DNA of 64,000 nt from Sphingomonas oligophenolica (GTDB lineage: Bacteria > Pseudomonadota > Alphaproteobacteria > Sphingomonadales > Sphingomonadaceae): assembly GCF_006438955.1 (NCBI RefSeq), contig NZ_RCZK01000001.1, forward strand, positions 248,001 through 312,000. Reading direction: 5' to 3'. Below are positions 8,988 to 18,927 of this stretch, in pieces; position 1 is the stretch's first letter; each line of letters opens with the position of its first letter. A program made the position numbers and the translations under genes. The notes under the pieces are model-generated. The model ran no database searches and had not been told where the DNA came from. It saw only the letters and a list, made by a program, of their open reading frames with translations.

Positions 8988-10238
8988 ATGGCCCAGCTCG
9001 ACACCCGCGAGAAGCTCGAAATTCTCGCCGACGCCGCGAAATATGACGCGTCCTGTTCGTCGTCGGGCACCGTCAAACGCGGGTCGAAGGACGGCAAGGG
9101 ATTGGGATCGACCGACGCGGGGATGGGGATCTGCCACGCCTATGCGCCCGATGGGCGGTGCATCAGCCTGTTGAAAATCCTGCTGACCAACAGCTGCATC
9201 TTCGATTGCCATTACTGCATCAACCGCAAGAGTTCAAACGTCCGCCGCGCACGCTTCACCGCGAAGGAGGTCGTCGACCTCACCATCGCCTTTTACAAGC
9301 GCAACTATATCGAGGGATTGTTCCTCAGCTCGGGGATCATAGCCTCGTCGAACTACACGATGGAGCAGATGGTCGAGGTCGCGCGCAGCCTGCGCGAGGA
9401 CCATCATTTCCGCGGCTATATCCATTTGAAGACGATTCCCGACGCCGATCCCGCGCTGGTCCACCAGGCCGGGCTCCATGCCGATCGCGTGTCGATCAAC
9501 ATCGAATTGCCGACCGCGGGCGGGCTGAAGCGGCTGGCGCCAGAAAAGGACGGGGTGCGGATCGAAACTGCGATGCGCGAGGTGAAGGCGGCGATCACCG
9601 ACGGGCGCGATGCGAAGAAGAAGTACAAGTCCGCACCGACTTTCGCGCCCGCGGGCCAGTCGACGCAGATGATCGTTGGCGCTGACGCCGCGACCGACCG
9701 CGACATCGTAACCCGCGCGTCGTCGCTCTACGATCGATTCGGGCTGCGCCGGGTCTATTATTCGGCGTTCAGCCCGATTCCCGATGCGAGCAGCGTGTTG
9801 CCGCTCCAGCGTCCGCCGCTGATGCGCGAACATCGGTTGTACCAGTCCGACTGGCTGATGCGGTTCTACGACTATGCGCCCGCCGAGATCGTTGCGGCGG
9901 CGGATACGTCGACCGGGATGCTCCCGCTCGACATCGATCCCAAGCTCGCCTGGGCGCTCAAATTCCGCGGGTCGTTTCCGGTCGACGTCAACCGCGCGCC
10001 GCGCGAAATGCTGCTGCGGGTGCCGGGGTTGGGAACCAAGGCGGTCGCGGCGATCCTGACGAGCCGACGCTGGCGGCGGTTGCGGCTCGACGATGTCGCG
10101 CGGCTGACGGTATCGATCGCGAAGGTGCGGCCATTCATCGTCGCGGAGAACTGGCGGCCCGTCGTGCTGGCCGACCGCGCCGATCTGCGCCCGCTGATCG
10201 CGCCGAAGAAGGAACAGCTCGAACTGTTCGCGGCGTAA
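8988..10238 (+). CDS. Radical SAM protein, putative DNA modification/repair type
   Basis: A 416-residue radical SAM enzyme. The cluster motif C70-IFD-C74-HY-C77 binds [4Fe-4S], and a GLFLSSG segment (SAM-binding GGE-like) follows. The C-terminal third has a helix-hairpin-helix, REMLLRVPGLGTKAVAAI, pointing to DNA contact. The pattern matches the family described as radical SAM proteins linked to uracil-DNA glycosylases. In many genomes its partner, a glycosylase-domain protein, is adjacent; here the next gene is purK on the other strand, so it stands alone. The reaction is unknown. Confidence 0.85.
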   Translation: MAQLDTREKLEILADAAKYDASCSSSGTVKRGSKDGKGLGSTDAGMGICHAYAPDGRCISLLKILLTNSCIFDCHYCINRKSSNVRRARFTAKEVVDLTIAFYKRNYIEGLFLSSGIIASSNYTMEQMVEVARSLREDHHFRGYIHLKTIPDADPALVHQAGLHADRVSINIELPTAGGLKRLAPEKDGVRIETAMREVKAAITDGRDAKKKYKSAPTFAPAGQSTQMIVGADAATDRDIVTRASSLYDRFGLRRVYYSAFSPIPDASSVLPLQRPPLMREHRLYQSDWLMRFYDYAPAEIVAAADTSTGMLPLDIDPKLAWALKFRGSFPVDVNRAPREMLLRVPGLGTKAVAAILTSRRWRRLRLDDVARLTVSIAKVRPFIVAENWRPVVLADRADLRPLIAPKKEQLELFAA

Positions 10239-10241
10239 GTA

Positions 10242-11312
10242 TCAGCGCGTGACGCGGGTGATGTGTCCCATTTTGCGGCCGGGGCGGGCCTGGCGCTTAC
10301 CGTAGAGGTGGAGGTGCGCGCCGGGTTCGGCGAGCGCGGGTGCCCAGGGATCGTCGCCGATCAGGTTTTCCATCGTCACCCGCGTGCCGGTCAACGCGGT
10401 GCTGCCGAGCGGCAGGCCACAGATCGCCCGGATGTGGTTTTCGAATTGCGAGGTTTCGGCGCCCTCGATCGTCCAATGGCCCGAATTGTGGACGCGGGGC
10501 GCCATCTCGTTGAACACCGGGCCGTCCGCACCGACGAAGAATTCGCACGCGAGGACGCCGACATAGTCGAGGCGTTCGGCGATCCGCAGCGCCAGATCGG
10601 TCGCTTCCTCGGTTTGCGCGAGCACCTCGACCGGGGCGGGAAGGGTGGAGGTCCGCAGGATCGCGTCGCGGTGGACGTTGTGCGGCGCGTCGTAGCGGGC
10701 GGTGGCGCCATCCCGCCCGCGCGCGATCAGGATCGAGAATTCGTGGGTGAAGGGGACGAACGCCTCGAGCACCGCGGGGCCGCCGATCGCCTCCCACGCG
10801 GTGTCCGCGTCGGAGGGCGAATCGAGCTTTACCTGGCCCTTGCCGTCGTAGCCGAAACGCGCGGTCTTTAGGATCGCGGGGGTGCCGACCGCGGCGATGC
10901 CCGCTTCGAGCGTCGCGAGGCTGTCGACCTGGGCCCAGCGCGCGGGGCGGCCGCCGACCTGTTCGACGAAGCGCTTCTCCGCGATCCGTTCCTGCGCGAT
11001 GCGGAGCGCGCGCGGATGGGGATGGACCGCGACGCGCGTCGCGAGCCATTCGACCGGCTCGCACGCGATATTTTCGAATTCGTAGGTCACGACGTCGCAG
11101 GCGTTGGCGAAATCGGCGAGGACGATGCGGTTGTGATAATCGGCGCGGGTCATGCTCGACGCCGATTGCGCGGCGATGCTCTCGCGGTCGGGGGCGAGGA
11201 CGTGGGTGCGATAGCCGAGCTGCGCCGCGGCGGTGGCGAGCATCCGACCGAGCTGGCCGCCGCCCAAGATTCCGATCGTGGCGCCGGGCTCGAGTCTGCC
11301 TAGCTCGGTCAT
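10242..11312 (-). CDS. purK: N5-carboxyaminoimidazole ribonucleotide synthase
   Basis: A 356-residue ATP-grasp enzyme that makes N5-CAIR from AIR, ATP and bicarbonate in purine synthesis. It begins with [12 protein letters not shown], has the ATP-grasp segment [13 protein letters not shown], and ends with the family's [15 protein letters not shown] block. The ATG at 11310-11312 overlaps the purE stop (ATGA), so purE-purK are translationally coupled, as is usual. The stop lies 3 bp from the end of the convergent radical SAM gene. Confidence 0.96.
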   Translation of the reverse strand: MTELGRLEPGATIGILGGGQLGRMLATAAAQLGYRTHVLAPDRESIAAQSASSMTRADYHNRIVLADFANACDVVTYEFENIACEPVEWLATRVAVHPHPRALRIAQERIAEKRFVEQVGGRPARWAQVDSLATLEAGIAAVGTPAILKTARFGYDGKGQVKLDSPSDADTAWEAIGGPAVLEAFVPFTHEFSILIARGRDGATARYDAPHNVHRDAILRTSTLPAPVEVLAQTEEATDLALRIAERLDYVGVLACEFFVGADGPVFNEMAPRVHNSGHWTIEGAETSQFENHIRAICGLPLGSTALTGTRVTMENLIGDDPWAPALAEPGAHLHLYGKRQARPGRKMGHITRVTR

Positions 11313-11791
11313 GTAGGGTCGGTCGCGACCGCCTCGGTTTGCGCGGTGCGCCAAGCCTGGAGGCGATCGCTCAGCGAGTCGTCGCCGAGCGCGAGGATCG
11401 CGGCGGCGAGTAGCCCAGCGTTGATCGCGCCTGCCTTGCCGATCGCGAGCGTGCCGACCGGAATCCCCGCGGGCATCTGGACGATCGAGAGCAGGCTATC
11501 CTGGCCGCGCAACGCCTTCGATTCGACCGGCACGCCGAGGACCGGAAGATGCGTCATCGCCGCGGTCATGCCGGGGAGGTGCGCGGCTCCGCCGGCGCCC
11601 GCGATCACCAGCTTCAGCCCGCGCGATGCCGCGGTTTTGGCATAGTTGACCAGACGATCGGGGGTGCGGTGCGCCGACACCACGCGGGTTTCGTGAGTGA
11701 TATCGAGTTCGGTCAGGATCGCTGCGGCGTGGCGCATCGTCTCCCAGTCGGAAGTCGATCCCATGATGATGCCGACAAGAGGCTGCGTCAT
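11309..11791 (-). CDS. purE: N5-CAIR mutase
   Basis: A 160-residue class I PurE, which converts N5-CAIR to CAIR, the substrate of PurC. It has the signature [10 protein letters not shown] at the N-terminus, SAHRTPDR in the active site and [12 protein letters not shown] further on. The length matches the family. It is the first gene of the purEK pair; a strong terminator (11846-11871) separates it from ctaD upstream, so it should have its own promoter in the 54-bp gap between the hairpin and the start. Confidence 0.96.
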   Translation of the reverse strand: MTQPLVGIIMGSTSDWETMRHAAAILTELDITHETRVVSAHRTPDRLVNYAKTAASRGLKLVIAGAGGAAHLPGMTAAMTHLPVLGVPVESKALRGQDSLLSIVQMPAGIPVGTLAIGKAGAINAGLLAAAILALGDDSLSDRLQAWRTAQTEAVATDPT

Positions 11792-11845
11792 CCGCTGCGC
11801 CTAGCTTGGCGGTGGCGTGAGGGCAAGCCGACCCCGTGACGCGAA

Positions 11846-11871
11846 ACGCCCCGGGGTTTCCCCCGGGGCGT
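11846..11871 (-). terminator. Rho-independent terminator after ctaD
   Basis: A perfect 11-bp GC-rich stem (ACGCCCCGGGG with its complement) around a 4-nt loop lies 34 bp past the ctaD stop. On the minus strand the stem runs into TTTCGCG, a short U-run. It isolates ctaCD from purEK. Confidence 0.85.
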
Positions 11872-11904
11872 TGCTGGTTGCCGTGAGTGCGTCGGTCGCC
11901 GGGG

Positions 11905-13566
11905 CTAGTCGATTTTTGGCAGCGTTTCGAACTGGTGGTACGGCGGCGGGGAGGACAGCGTCCATTCCAGCGTCGTCGCGCCTTCGCCCCACGGGTTGTC
12001 GCCGACCTTCTTGCCCGCGATCAGGCTCCAGATCAGATTGCCGAAGAAGATCAGCATCGAGAACGCCATGATCTCGTAGCCATGGGTCGCGATCCCGTTC
12101 CAGTAAGCATATTGCTCGGTGTAATCGGGAATGCGCCGCGGCATGCCCTGAAGACCCAGAAAGTGCATCGGGAAGAACATCACGTTCACGCCGACGAAGA
12201 AAATCCAGAAATGCGCCTGGCCGAGGAATTCATTGTACATCCGGCCCGACATCTTCGGGAACCAGTAATAGAACCCTGCGAACAGGCTGAACACCGCGCC
12301 GAGGCTGAGCACATAGTGGAAATGCGCGACCACGTAATAAGTGTCCTGCATGTAATCGTCGATCCCGCCGTTGGCAAGCACCACGCCGGTGACGCCGCCG
12401 ACCGTGAACATGAAGATGAAACCCATCGCCCAGACCATCGGGGTCTTGAACGACAGCGATCCGCCCCACATCGTCGCGATCCAGCTGAAGATCTTGATGC
12501 CGGTCGGCACCGCGATCACCATCGTCGCGGCGGTGAAGTACATCTTCACGTTCACGCTGAGTCCGGTCACGAACATGTGGTGCGCCCACACGACGAAGCC
12601 GACGACGCCGATCGCAACCATGGCATAGGCCATGCCGAGATAGCCGAAGACGGGCTTTTTCGAGAAGGTCGAGATGATCTGGCTGACGATGCCGAAGCCC
12701 GGCAGGATCATGATGTAGACCTCCGGGTGACCGAAGAACCAGAAGAGATGCTGGTAGAGAATCGGATCGCCACCACCCGCGGGATCGAAGAAGGTCGTCC
12801 CGAAATTACGGTCGGTCAGCAGCATCGTAATCGCCGCCGCCAGGACGGGGAGCGCGAGCAGCAGCAGGAACGCGGTGACGAGCACCGACCACACGAAAAG
12901 CGGCATCTTGTGGAGCGTCATGCCCGGCGCGCGCATGTTGAAGATGGTGGTGATGAAGTTGATCGCGCCGAGGATCGACGACGCGCCCGCCAGATGAAGC
13001 GACAGGATCGCCATATCGGTCGACGGCCCCGGCTCGCCATAGGTCGAGAGCGGCGCGTAGAGCGTCCACCCGTTGCCCGCGCCGCCAAAGAAGGGCGAGG
13101 CCAGCAGCAGCGAAAAGGCGGGAACGAGCAGCCAGAAGCTGATGTTGTTCATCCGCGGGAACGCCATGTCGGGCGCGCCGATCATGATCGGGACGAACCA
13201 GTTGCCGAAGCCCCCGATCATCGCGGGCATCACCATGAAGAACACCATGATCAGGCCGTGTGCGGTGATGAGGACGTTCCAGAGGTGGAGCGATTCATCG
13301 AGGCTCGCCGAGCCGCCATGAAGGTGCGCGGCCCAACCCTGGAGATACTGAATGCCGGGATGCGCCAGTTCGGCGCGCATCAGTCCCGAAATCGATCCAC
13401 CGATGATCCCCGCGACGATCGCGAAGATCAGGTACAGCGTGCCGATATCCTTGTGGTTGGTCGACATGAACCAACGCGCGAAGAAGCTGGGCTTGTGGTC
13501 CGCATCGGCATGCGCGTGGTCGTCATGCGCGACGAAGGCCGAGGGGGGAAGAGCGGTATCGGTCAT
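11905..13566 (-). CDS. ctaD: Cytochrome c oxidase subunit I (aa3-type)
   Basis: A 553-residue polytopic haem-copper oxidase subunit I with about 12 membrane helices. It carries the binuclear-centre stretch [16 protein letters not shown], the WAHHMF helix with the CuB histidines, and AHFHYVLS with the haem ligands. It reduces O2 to water and pumps protons. The ATG at 13564-13566 comes 1 nt after the ctaC stop; an in-frame TTG twelve nucleotides earlier would overlap ctaC. Assembly genes (ctaB, ctaG) and subunit III do not follow: a terminator and purE come next. Confidence 0.96.
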   Translation of the reverse strand: MTDTALPPSAFVAHDDHAHADADHKPSFFARWFMSTNHKDIGTLYLIFAIVAGIIGGSISGLMRAELAHPGIQYLQGWAAHLHGGSASLDESLHLWNVLITAHGLIMVFFMVMPAMIGGFGNWFVPIMIGAPDMAFPRMNNISFWLLVPAFSLLLASPFFGGAGNGWTLYAPLSTYGEPGPSTDMAILSLHLAGASSILGAINFITTIFNMRAPGMTLHKMPLFVWSVLVTAFLLLLALPVLAAAITMLLTDRNFGTTFFDPAGGGDPILYQHLFWFFGHPEVYIMILPGFGIVSQIISTFSKKPVFGYLGMAYAMVAIGVVGFVVWAHHMFVTGLSVNVKMYFTAATMVIAVPTGIKIFSWIATMWGGSLSFKTPMVWAMGFIFMFTVGGVTGVVLANGGIDDYMQDTYYVVAHFHYVLSLGAVFSLFAGFYYWFPKMSGRMYNEFLGQAHFWIFFVGVNVMFFPMHFLGLQGMPRRIPDYTEQYAYWNGIATHGYEIMAFSMLIFFGNLIWSLIAGKKVGDNPWGEGATTLEWTLSSPPPYHQFETLPKID

Positions 13567-13567
13567 C

Positions 13568-14740
13568 TTAGCGTCCAACGTTGCCGACGGGTGCGGTAGC
13601 GGTCGCGCCCTGGGTGACTTCGGGAGGGGTGGCGGTCGTGTTCTCGAGCGCGCCGTTGCTGGTTGGGACGATGCCCGGCGGCGTCACCGAGGTGGCATCA
13701 CCCAAATCGGCGCCCGGCTGCGGTATCACCTTGTTCGAGGGCTGACCCGGGGTCGGCATCGTGCCCCCCTTGGCCTTGACCCACGCCGCGAATTGCGCGG
13801 GCGGTACCGCTTCGACCGCGATCGGCATGAAGCCGTGGCGCGCGCCGCACAGTTCGGAACACTGGCCGAAATACAGGCCGGGCTTTTCGATCGTGAAGCT
13901 GGTTTCGTTGAGGCGTCCAGGCACTGCGTCTAGCTTGATCCAGAACGCGGGCATCGCCCAGCTGTGGATCACGTCGGTCGACGTCGTGATCAGCCGGATC
14001 GGCACGCCGACCGGCAGGACAATACGGTTGTCGACCGCAAGCAGCCGCGGGCCGTCGGCGGCAGTGCGATAGCGTTCGCCCGCGCTGACCTGATCCTTTT
14101 CCTTCAGCATATTGGCGGTGATCTCGAACCCGCCATTGTCAGGATATTGATACGACCAATACCATTGGTTGCCGATCGCCTTTAGTGTGATCGCTCCGGC
14201 AGGCGCCGGCTTGTACTGCGCGGCGAGCAGCCCGATCGACGGAATCGCGATAAGCGCCAGGATCACGACGGGGATCAGCGTCCACAGCACCTCGATCGTG
14301 GTGTTGTGGCTGGTCTTGCTCGGCACCGGGTTGCTGCCTTCGCGATAGCGGAAGACGACCCACATCAGGAGAAAGAGGACCAGCAGCGAAATCGCGACGA
14401 TCACGGGAACCAGGATAACGTCATGGAAATGATGCGCACGACGACCGTTCTTAGTCACCTGAGGTTGGAGGCCGTACAGGCCGTCGGTCGGCTGGCCGAC
14501 CATTGGCTTCACCGTCATCGGGGGCGCCCCGTCCATCGCCAGTTCCGGGCTGGCGGGCGCGGCGGTCACTGGCGCGGCGGCACTGGTCGGCGCGAGGTTC
14601 GAAACGTCCGCAGGCGCGGCGGCGGCTTGCGGCGCAGGCTGCGCGGCCTGCGCCCCGACGCCCGGCGCGAAACCGGTCAATGCGAGAGCGGCGGCGGCCA
14701 CCACTCCCTTCAATCCGCTACCCTTAAAGCCGATGCGCAT
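13568..14740 (-). CDS. ctaC: Cytochrome c oxidase subunit II
   Basis: A 390-residue subunit II: signal peptide (about 1-30), an Ala/Pro-rich stretch, two membrane helices (near 105-130 and 150-172), then a cupredoxin domain with the CuA site [14 protein letters not shown] and the conserved aromatic patch QWYWSYQYP. It accepts electrons from cytochrome c. Both the N-terminal linker and a Pro/Thr-rich C-terminal tail of about 65 residues are longer than in a minimal subunit II. It is the first gene of the ctaCD transcript. Confidence 0.96.
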   Translation of the reverse strand: MRIGFKGSGLKGVVAAAALALTGFAPGVGAQAAQPAPQAAAAPADVSNLAPTSAAAPVTAAPASPELAMDGAPPMTVKPMVGQPTDGLYGLQPQVTKNGRRAHHFHDVILVPVIVAISLLVLFLLMWVVFRYREGSNPVPSKTSHNTTIEVLWTLIPVVILALIAIPSIGLLAAQYKPAPAGAITLKAIGNQWYWSYQYPDNGGFEITANMLKEKDQVSAGERYRTAADGPRLLAVDNRIVLPVGVPIRLITTSTDVIHSWAMPAFWIKLDAVPGRLNETSFTIEKPGLYFGQCSELCGARHGFMPIAVEAVPPAQFAAWVKAKGGTMPTPGQPSNKVIPQPGADLGDATSVTPPGIVPTSNGALENTTATPPEVTQGATATAPVGNVGR

Positions 14741-14944
14741 GCGTCAATTCACCCCAGTTCGAACCACCCGGCGCGGCGCGCGCCACGACGGACGTGCGCT
14801 ACCCTGCGCCGTTGTTGCGATGCGCCTATACGCGCGGGTGACGCGAGCCTCAAGCGCGGACGGCAAGGAATCTGGCGACGCTGCTTGGCCTTGGCGCAGC
14901 GACCCCCTATTAGCCGCGCTTCGCGATCACGATCCGGGCACGCC

Positions 14945-15526
14945 ATGACCGACGACGACATCCTCGCCGAATTCCGCGCCGCAGATGCGCTGCTCGAGGG
15001 GCATTTCATCCTGTCATCGGGGCTGCGCAGCCCGCGTTACCTGCAGTGTGCGCGGGTGCTGATGGACCCGGCGCGGGGCGCGCGGCTCGCGCTGGCGCTG
15101 GTCGAGCGGCTGCCGGGCGAGCTGAAGGCGAAGATATCCGCGGTGGTCTCGCCCGCGATGGGCGGGGTGATCGCGGGGCACGAAATGGCGCGCGCGCTGG
15201 GGGTCGAGGCGATGTTCCTCGAACGCCCCGACGGCGTGTTCGAACTGCGCCGCGGGTTCCGGCTCGCACCGGGGCAGCAGGTGCTGATGATGGAGGATGT
15301 CGTCACCACCGGCCTGTCGTCGAAGGAAGCGATCGCCGCGATCGCGCGCGCGGGCGGCGAAGCGATCGCGGCGGCGGCGCTGGTCGATCGATCGGGCGGC
15401 GGCGCGGAACTAGGCGTGCCATTCTATCCGTTGCTGCGGCTCGACGTGCCGACCTATGCGCCCGATGCGCTGCCGCCAGAGCTGGTGGCGATCCCCGCGA
15501 TCAAGCCCGGCAGTCGCGCGACGTGA
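14945..15526 (+). CDS. pyrE: Orotate phosphoribosyltransferase
   Basis: A 193-residue type I phosphoribosyltransferase that joins orotate and PRPP to make OMP in pyrimidine synthesis. The PRPP loop is [18 protein letters not shown] (about residues 114-131), and [14 protein letters not shown] precedes it. The ATG at 14945 gives the family length; a much longer open frame upstream has no matching protein features. The TGA overlaps the GTG of pdxJ. Confidence 0.95.
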   Translation: MTDDDILAEFRAADALLEGHFILSSGLRSPRYLQCARVLMDPARGARLALALVERLPGELKAKISAVVSPAMGGVIAGHEMARALGVEAMFLERPDGVFELRRGFRLAPGQQVLMMEDVVTTGLSSKEAIAAIARAGGEAIAAAALVDRSGGGAELGVPFYPLLRLDVPTYAPDALPPELVAIPAIKPGSRAT

Positions 15527-16254
15527 CCGCGCCGCTGCGCCTGGGCGTCAACATCGACCATGTCGCTACTGTCCGCAACGCGCGCGGCGAGGGTTATCCC
15601 GATCCGGTGCGCGCTGCGCTCATCGCGGCGGCGGCGGGGGCGGACGGGATCACCGCGCACCTGCGCGAGGATCGGCGCCACATCACCGACGACGACATCG
15701 CGCGGCTGTCGGCCGAACTGACGGTGCCGCTCAACCTGGAGATGGCGGCGACCGACGAGATGCTTGGCATCGCACTGCGTCACCGGCCTCATGCGGCGTG
15801 CATCGTCCCTGAAAAGCGCGAAGAGCGGACGACCGAGGGCGGGCTCGACGCGGCGGGGCAGCATAACCACCTCCAGCATCTCGTGTCGGAACTCAGCGGC
15901 GCGAACATCCGCGTGTCGCTGTTCATCGAGCCCGATCCGCGCCAGATCGACGCCGCGATCCGGCTGGGCGCGCCGGTCGTCGAACTCCATACCGGGCGCT
16001 ATTGCATGCTGGAGGGGTACGCGCGCGCGCAGGAGCTGGGGCGGATCGCGGACGCCGCGGCGCTGGCGGTGAAGAACGGGATCGAGGTCCATGCCGGGCA
16101 TGGCCTGACCTATGACAATGTCGGGCCGATCGCGGCGATCCCCCAGGTGCGCGAGCTGAACATCGGGCATTTCCTGATCGGCGAGGCGATTTTTCTGGGG
16201 CTCGACGAAGCGGTGCGGCGGATGCGTGCGGCGATGGATGCGGCGCGTGGGTGA
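15523..16254 (+). CDS. pdxJ: Pyridoxine 5'-phosphate synthase
   Basis: A 243-residue TIM-barrel enzyme that condenses 1-deoxyxylulose 5-phosphate with 3-amino-2-oxopropyl phosphate, the last step of the DXP-dependent vitamin B6 route. Signatures: [15 protein letters not shown] at the N-terminus, [13 protein letters not shown], and [10 protein letters not shown] near the C-terminus. The GTG start (15523) overlaps the pyrE stop as GTGA. The pdxJ - acpS order is widespread in proteobacteria. Confidence 0.95.
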   Translation: MTAPLRLGVNIDHVATVRNARGEGYPDPVRAALIAAAAGADGITAHLREDRRHITDDDIARLSAELTVPLNLEMAATDEMLGIALRHRPHAACIVPEKREERTTEGGLDAAGQHNHLQHLVSELSGANIRVSLFIEPDPRQIDAAIRLGAPVVELHTGRYCMLEGYARAQELGRIADAAALAVKNGIEVHAGHGLTYDNVGPIAAIPQVRELNIGHFLIGEAIFLGLDEAVRRMRAAMDAARG

Positions 16255-16270
16255 TGGTCGGCAGAAGGGA

Positions 16271-16452
16271 TTGGTTCGCGCGGAGACGCAGAGACGCGGA
16301 GTGACTGGCGTTCGGGTCTGGGGGATGAGGCGCAATCCGTCAGGCGCGGGTGGATTGCGGGTGCCTGCGGCGCGAGGAGAAAGCCGCGCGCAGCGCATTT
16401 CGTTCTTCTCCTCCTATTCTTCTCCGCGTCTCCGCGCCTCTGCGCGAACCAA
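16271..16452. repeat. MITE-like element with 31-bp terminal inverted repeats
   Basis: The 222-bp gap between pdxJ and acpS holds a 182-bp unit. Its ends, 16271-16301 and 16422-16452, are inverted copies of a 31-mer beginning TTGGTTCGCGC and carrying GGAGACGC-type repeats, with only a few mismatches. The interior has no convincing gene. The short GAGACGCGGAG subrepeats and the size suggest a non-autonomous mobile palindrome; no clear target duplication is seen. Confidence 0.6.
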
Positions 16453-16476
16453 TCTTCTTCAAGAAACAGTAACGAT

Positions 16477-16899
16477 GTGATCGTCGGGCTAGGATCAGAC
16501 CTGTGCAAGATCGAGCGGATTGCGGCGTCGCTCGAGCGGTTCGGCGAGCGGTTCGAAAACCGCGTGTTCACCGAGGTCGAGCGCGCCAAGGCGGCGCGGC
16601 GGCCGTTTACCAAGGCGGGAACGCTGGCCAAACGCTTTGCCGCCAAGGAAGCGTTCGCGAAGGCGGTCGGGACCGGATTTCGGGCGGGGGTGTTCATGAA
16701 GGACATCGGCGTCGTCAACGCGGGCAGCGGCGCGCCGACGCTCAGCCTGACCGGCGGGGCCAAGGCCAGGGTTGACGCGTTGATACCCGAAGGCCACGGC
16801 GCCCGCGTACATCTGACCATGACCGACGATCATCCCTGGGCGCAGGCCTTCGTGATCATCGAGGCGATAGCCAACCCAAAGGCGAGTGACGACGAATGA
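16477..16899 (+). CDS. acpS: Holo-[acyl-carrier-protein] synthase
   Basis: A 140-residue AcpS, which transfers 4'-phosphopantetheine from CoA to the acyl carrier protein. It has the N-terminal [12 protein letters not shown] with the Mg-binding Asp and the helix [12 protein letters not shown] with the second acidic ligand. It starts with GTG at 16477, just beyond the palindrome-bounded element. It ends by overlapping lepB (ATGA), so acpS-lepB are co-translated. Confidence 0.94.
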   Translation: MIVGLGSDLCKIERIAASLERFGERFENRVFTEVERAKAARRPFTKAGTLAKRFAAKEAFAKAVGTGFRAGVFMKDIGVVNAGSGAPTLSLTGGAKARVDALIPEGHGARVHLTMTDDHPWAQAFVIIEAIANPKASDDE

Positions 16900-17858
16900 A
16901 GGAAGCGGTGGTGGACGGCAACGCAGCGCCAGAGCGTCAGGACGGCGCCGAGCCCGCCCCTGCGCATGCTATCACGGTCAAGAAACGGACCGACTGGTGG
17001 ACCGAGACCAAGGGCATCTTTTGGCTGATCCTGATCGTGCTCGGCTTTCACAGCTTCGTCGCCAAGCCCTTCTATATCCCGAGCGAATCGATGTTGCCGG
17101 GCCTCCGGATCGGCGACCGGCTGGTGGTCAGCAAGTTCGCTTATGGCTGGTCGTTCGTGTCGCCGACGATCCCCAACCCGGTCGCGATCTTCGACAGCCT
17201 GGTCCTCCACCGGCAGGAGGATAGCTGGAGCGTCGGTTTGCCGTTTATCCACGGACGGCTGCTCGGCAGCCTGCCAACCCGCGGCGATGTCGTGATCATC
17301 ACCCCGCCGGGGACGCAGAATGATTATATCAAGCGGGTGATCGGCCTGCCCGGCGATACGATCGAGGTGCGCGGCGGCAACGTGATCCTCAACGGGCGCG
17401 CAATCCCGCGCGGGCCGCTGCATTTCGTCAATATCCCGGTCGACAGCAACAGCCCATGCAGCGATGCCGACTATCCCGGCGCGCGGGTGCGCGGGTCGCA
17501 AGGCGGAATGGTCTGCCACCTGCCGATCGTGACCGAAACGCTGCCCAATGGCCGCCGTTACGACACCGTCGAGCTGGGCTGGTCGCCGGGTGACAATTAC
17601 GGGCCGATCGCGATCCCCGCCAACCACGTGTTCCTGATGGGCGACAACCGCGATCGGTCGGCCGACAGCCGCTTCCCGCTGTACGAACAGGGGCTGGGGG
17701 GTGCGGTGCCGTACGAGAACCTCGGCGGGCGTGCCGAATTCATCACCTTCAGCCTCGATGGCGATGCTTCGCTCAACCCGTTGACCTGGTGGGGATCGCT
17801 CCGCCCGGCGCGCGCGGGGACATCGCTCCATCCCGTGCAGGGTGCGAAGGCGCGCTGA
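16896..17858 (+). CDS. lepB: Signal peptidase I
   Basis: A 320-residue type I signal peptidase anchored by one N-terminal membrane helix (about residues 41-59), with the catalytic domain in the periplasm. The catalytic Ser is in [10 protein letters not shown] and the general-base Lys in [12 protein letters not shown]. The signature box [11 protein letters not shown] is present. The ATG overlaps the acpS stop. In many alphaproteobacteria rnc and era follow lepB; here a PerM-type permease follows. Confidence 0.95.
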   Translation: MKEAVVDGNAAPERQDGAEPAPAHAITVKKRTDWWTETKGIFWLILIVLGFHSFVAKPFYIPSESMLPGLRIGDRLVVSKFAYGWSFVSPTIPNPVAIFDSLVLHRQEDSWSVGLPFIHGRLLGSLPTRGDVVIITPPGTQNDYIKRVIGLPGDTIEVRGGNVILNGRAIPRGPLHFVNIPVDSNSPCSDADYPGARVRGSQGGMVCHLPIVTETLPNGRRYDTVELGWSPGDNYGPIAIPANHVFLMGDNRDRSADSRFPLYEQGLGGAVPYENLGGRAEFITFSLDGDASLNPLTWWGSLRPARAGTSLHPVQGAKAR

Positions 17859-17859
17859 C

Positions 17860-18927
17860 GTGGATCTGCCCCCGCATCTCGTCCAGGCGCCCAGCCCCAA
17901 CGAGTTGCGCGATCCGATCGTTCGCCAGGAACTGAAGCGCGCGGGGGTGTGGCTGGGGATGGCGAGCGCGATCGCGCTGGCGGTGATCCTGGTCCAGCCG
18001 CTGTTGATCATCTTTGCCGGAATCGTCTTCGCGGCGTTGCTCGACGGTGGCGTGCGGCTGCTTGGCCGGGTGCTGCCGATTCCGCGCGGGTGGCGGCTGC
18101 TGATCGTGGTCGTCGCGGTCGTGCTGTGCCTGCTCACGACCTTCTATCTGACCGGGGTGCAGGTGGCGCAGCAGGCGAGCCAGCTTCGCGCGACCCTTGA
18201 GATTCAGGCGAGTCGCTTCGGCAATTTCCTTACCGCGCAGGGGATGATGCCGGGTGCATCGGACGTCAACGGATTCGTCCGCCAAGCCCTGGGATCGGTC
18301 GGGCGGCTGACGTCGTGGCTCGGGACTGCGGTCGGCGCGCTCACCAGCATGGCGATGATCCTGGTGTTGGGGCTGTTCCTGGCGATGGACCCGCGCGCCT
18401 ATGACCGCGGGCTGCAATGGATGATCCCGCGCGATTCACGCGCCGAGTTCGCGGAGACGATCGAGGCGATGGGGCGGACGCTCAGGCGGCTGCTCGCGGG
18501 GCGGCTAGTCGGGATGGCGTTCGAGGGCGTTTTCACGTGGATCGCGCTGGCGATCGGGGGCGTGCCGATGGCGCTGCTACTCGGAATCATCGCCGGAATT
18601 CTCGCATTCATCCCCAATATCGGCGCGATCATCACCGGGGCGATGATGGTCGCGGTGGGGTTCAGCGCCGGGGTCCACACCGGGTTGTGGGCGATCGGCA
18701 CCTATCTGATCGTCCAGACCTTCGATGGTTATGTCGTCGTGCCGATGGTGGCGAAGCGGACGGTCGACCTGCCGCCCGCGTTGACGCTGGGTATGCAGAT
18801 TCTCGCGAGCGCGCTGTTCGGTATCCTGGGGCTGGCGCTCGCCGACCCGATGACCGCGATGATAAAGACCGCGCTCGAACGCAGCGCCGACCGCGAGGAC
18901 GCCGCGTCAGACCAAGCTGTCGAATAG
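17860..18927 (+). CDS. AI-2E/PerM-family membrane transporter
   Basis: A 355-residue polytopic protein of the AI-2E transporter (PerM, UPF0118) family, with about seven or eight membrane helices and a large soluble segment after helix 2. The typical conserved stretch is FIPNIGAIITG and then YLIVQTFDGYVVVPM. The chosen GTG (17860) begins directly after the lepB stop; another GTG at 17842 overlaps lepB. Its 3' end overlaps the convergent glycosyltransferase by 21 bp. Substrates vary within the family, so none is assigned. Confidence 0.85.
   Translation: MDLPPHLVQAPSPNELRDPIVRQELKRAGVWLGMASAIALAVILVQPLLIIFAGIVFAALLDGGVRLLGRVLPIPRGWRLLIVVVAVVLCLLTTFYLTGVQVAQQASQLRATLEIQASRFGNFLTAQGMMPGASDVNGFVRQALGSVGRLTSWLGTAVGALTSMAMILVLGLFLAMDPRAYDRGLQWMIPRDSRAEFAETIEAMGRTLRRLLAGRLVGMAFEGVFTWIALAIGGVPMALLLGIIAGILAFIPNIGAIITGAMMVAVGFSAGVHTGLWAIGTYLIVQTFDGYVVVPMVAKRTVDLPPALTLGMQILASALFGILGLALADPMTAMIKTALERSADREDAASDQAVE

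Noticed and set aside
11887..13599. A 570-codon His/Arg/Asp-rich plus-strand frame
   Set aside because: It is the antisense shadow of ctaD, whose minus-strand product is an unmistakable oxidase subunit I.
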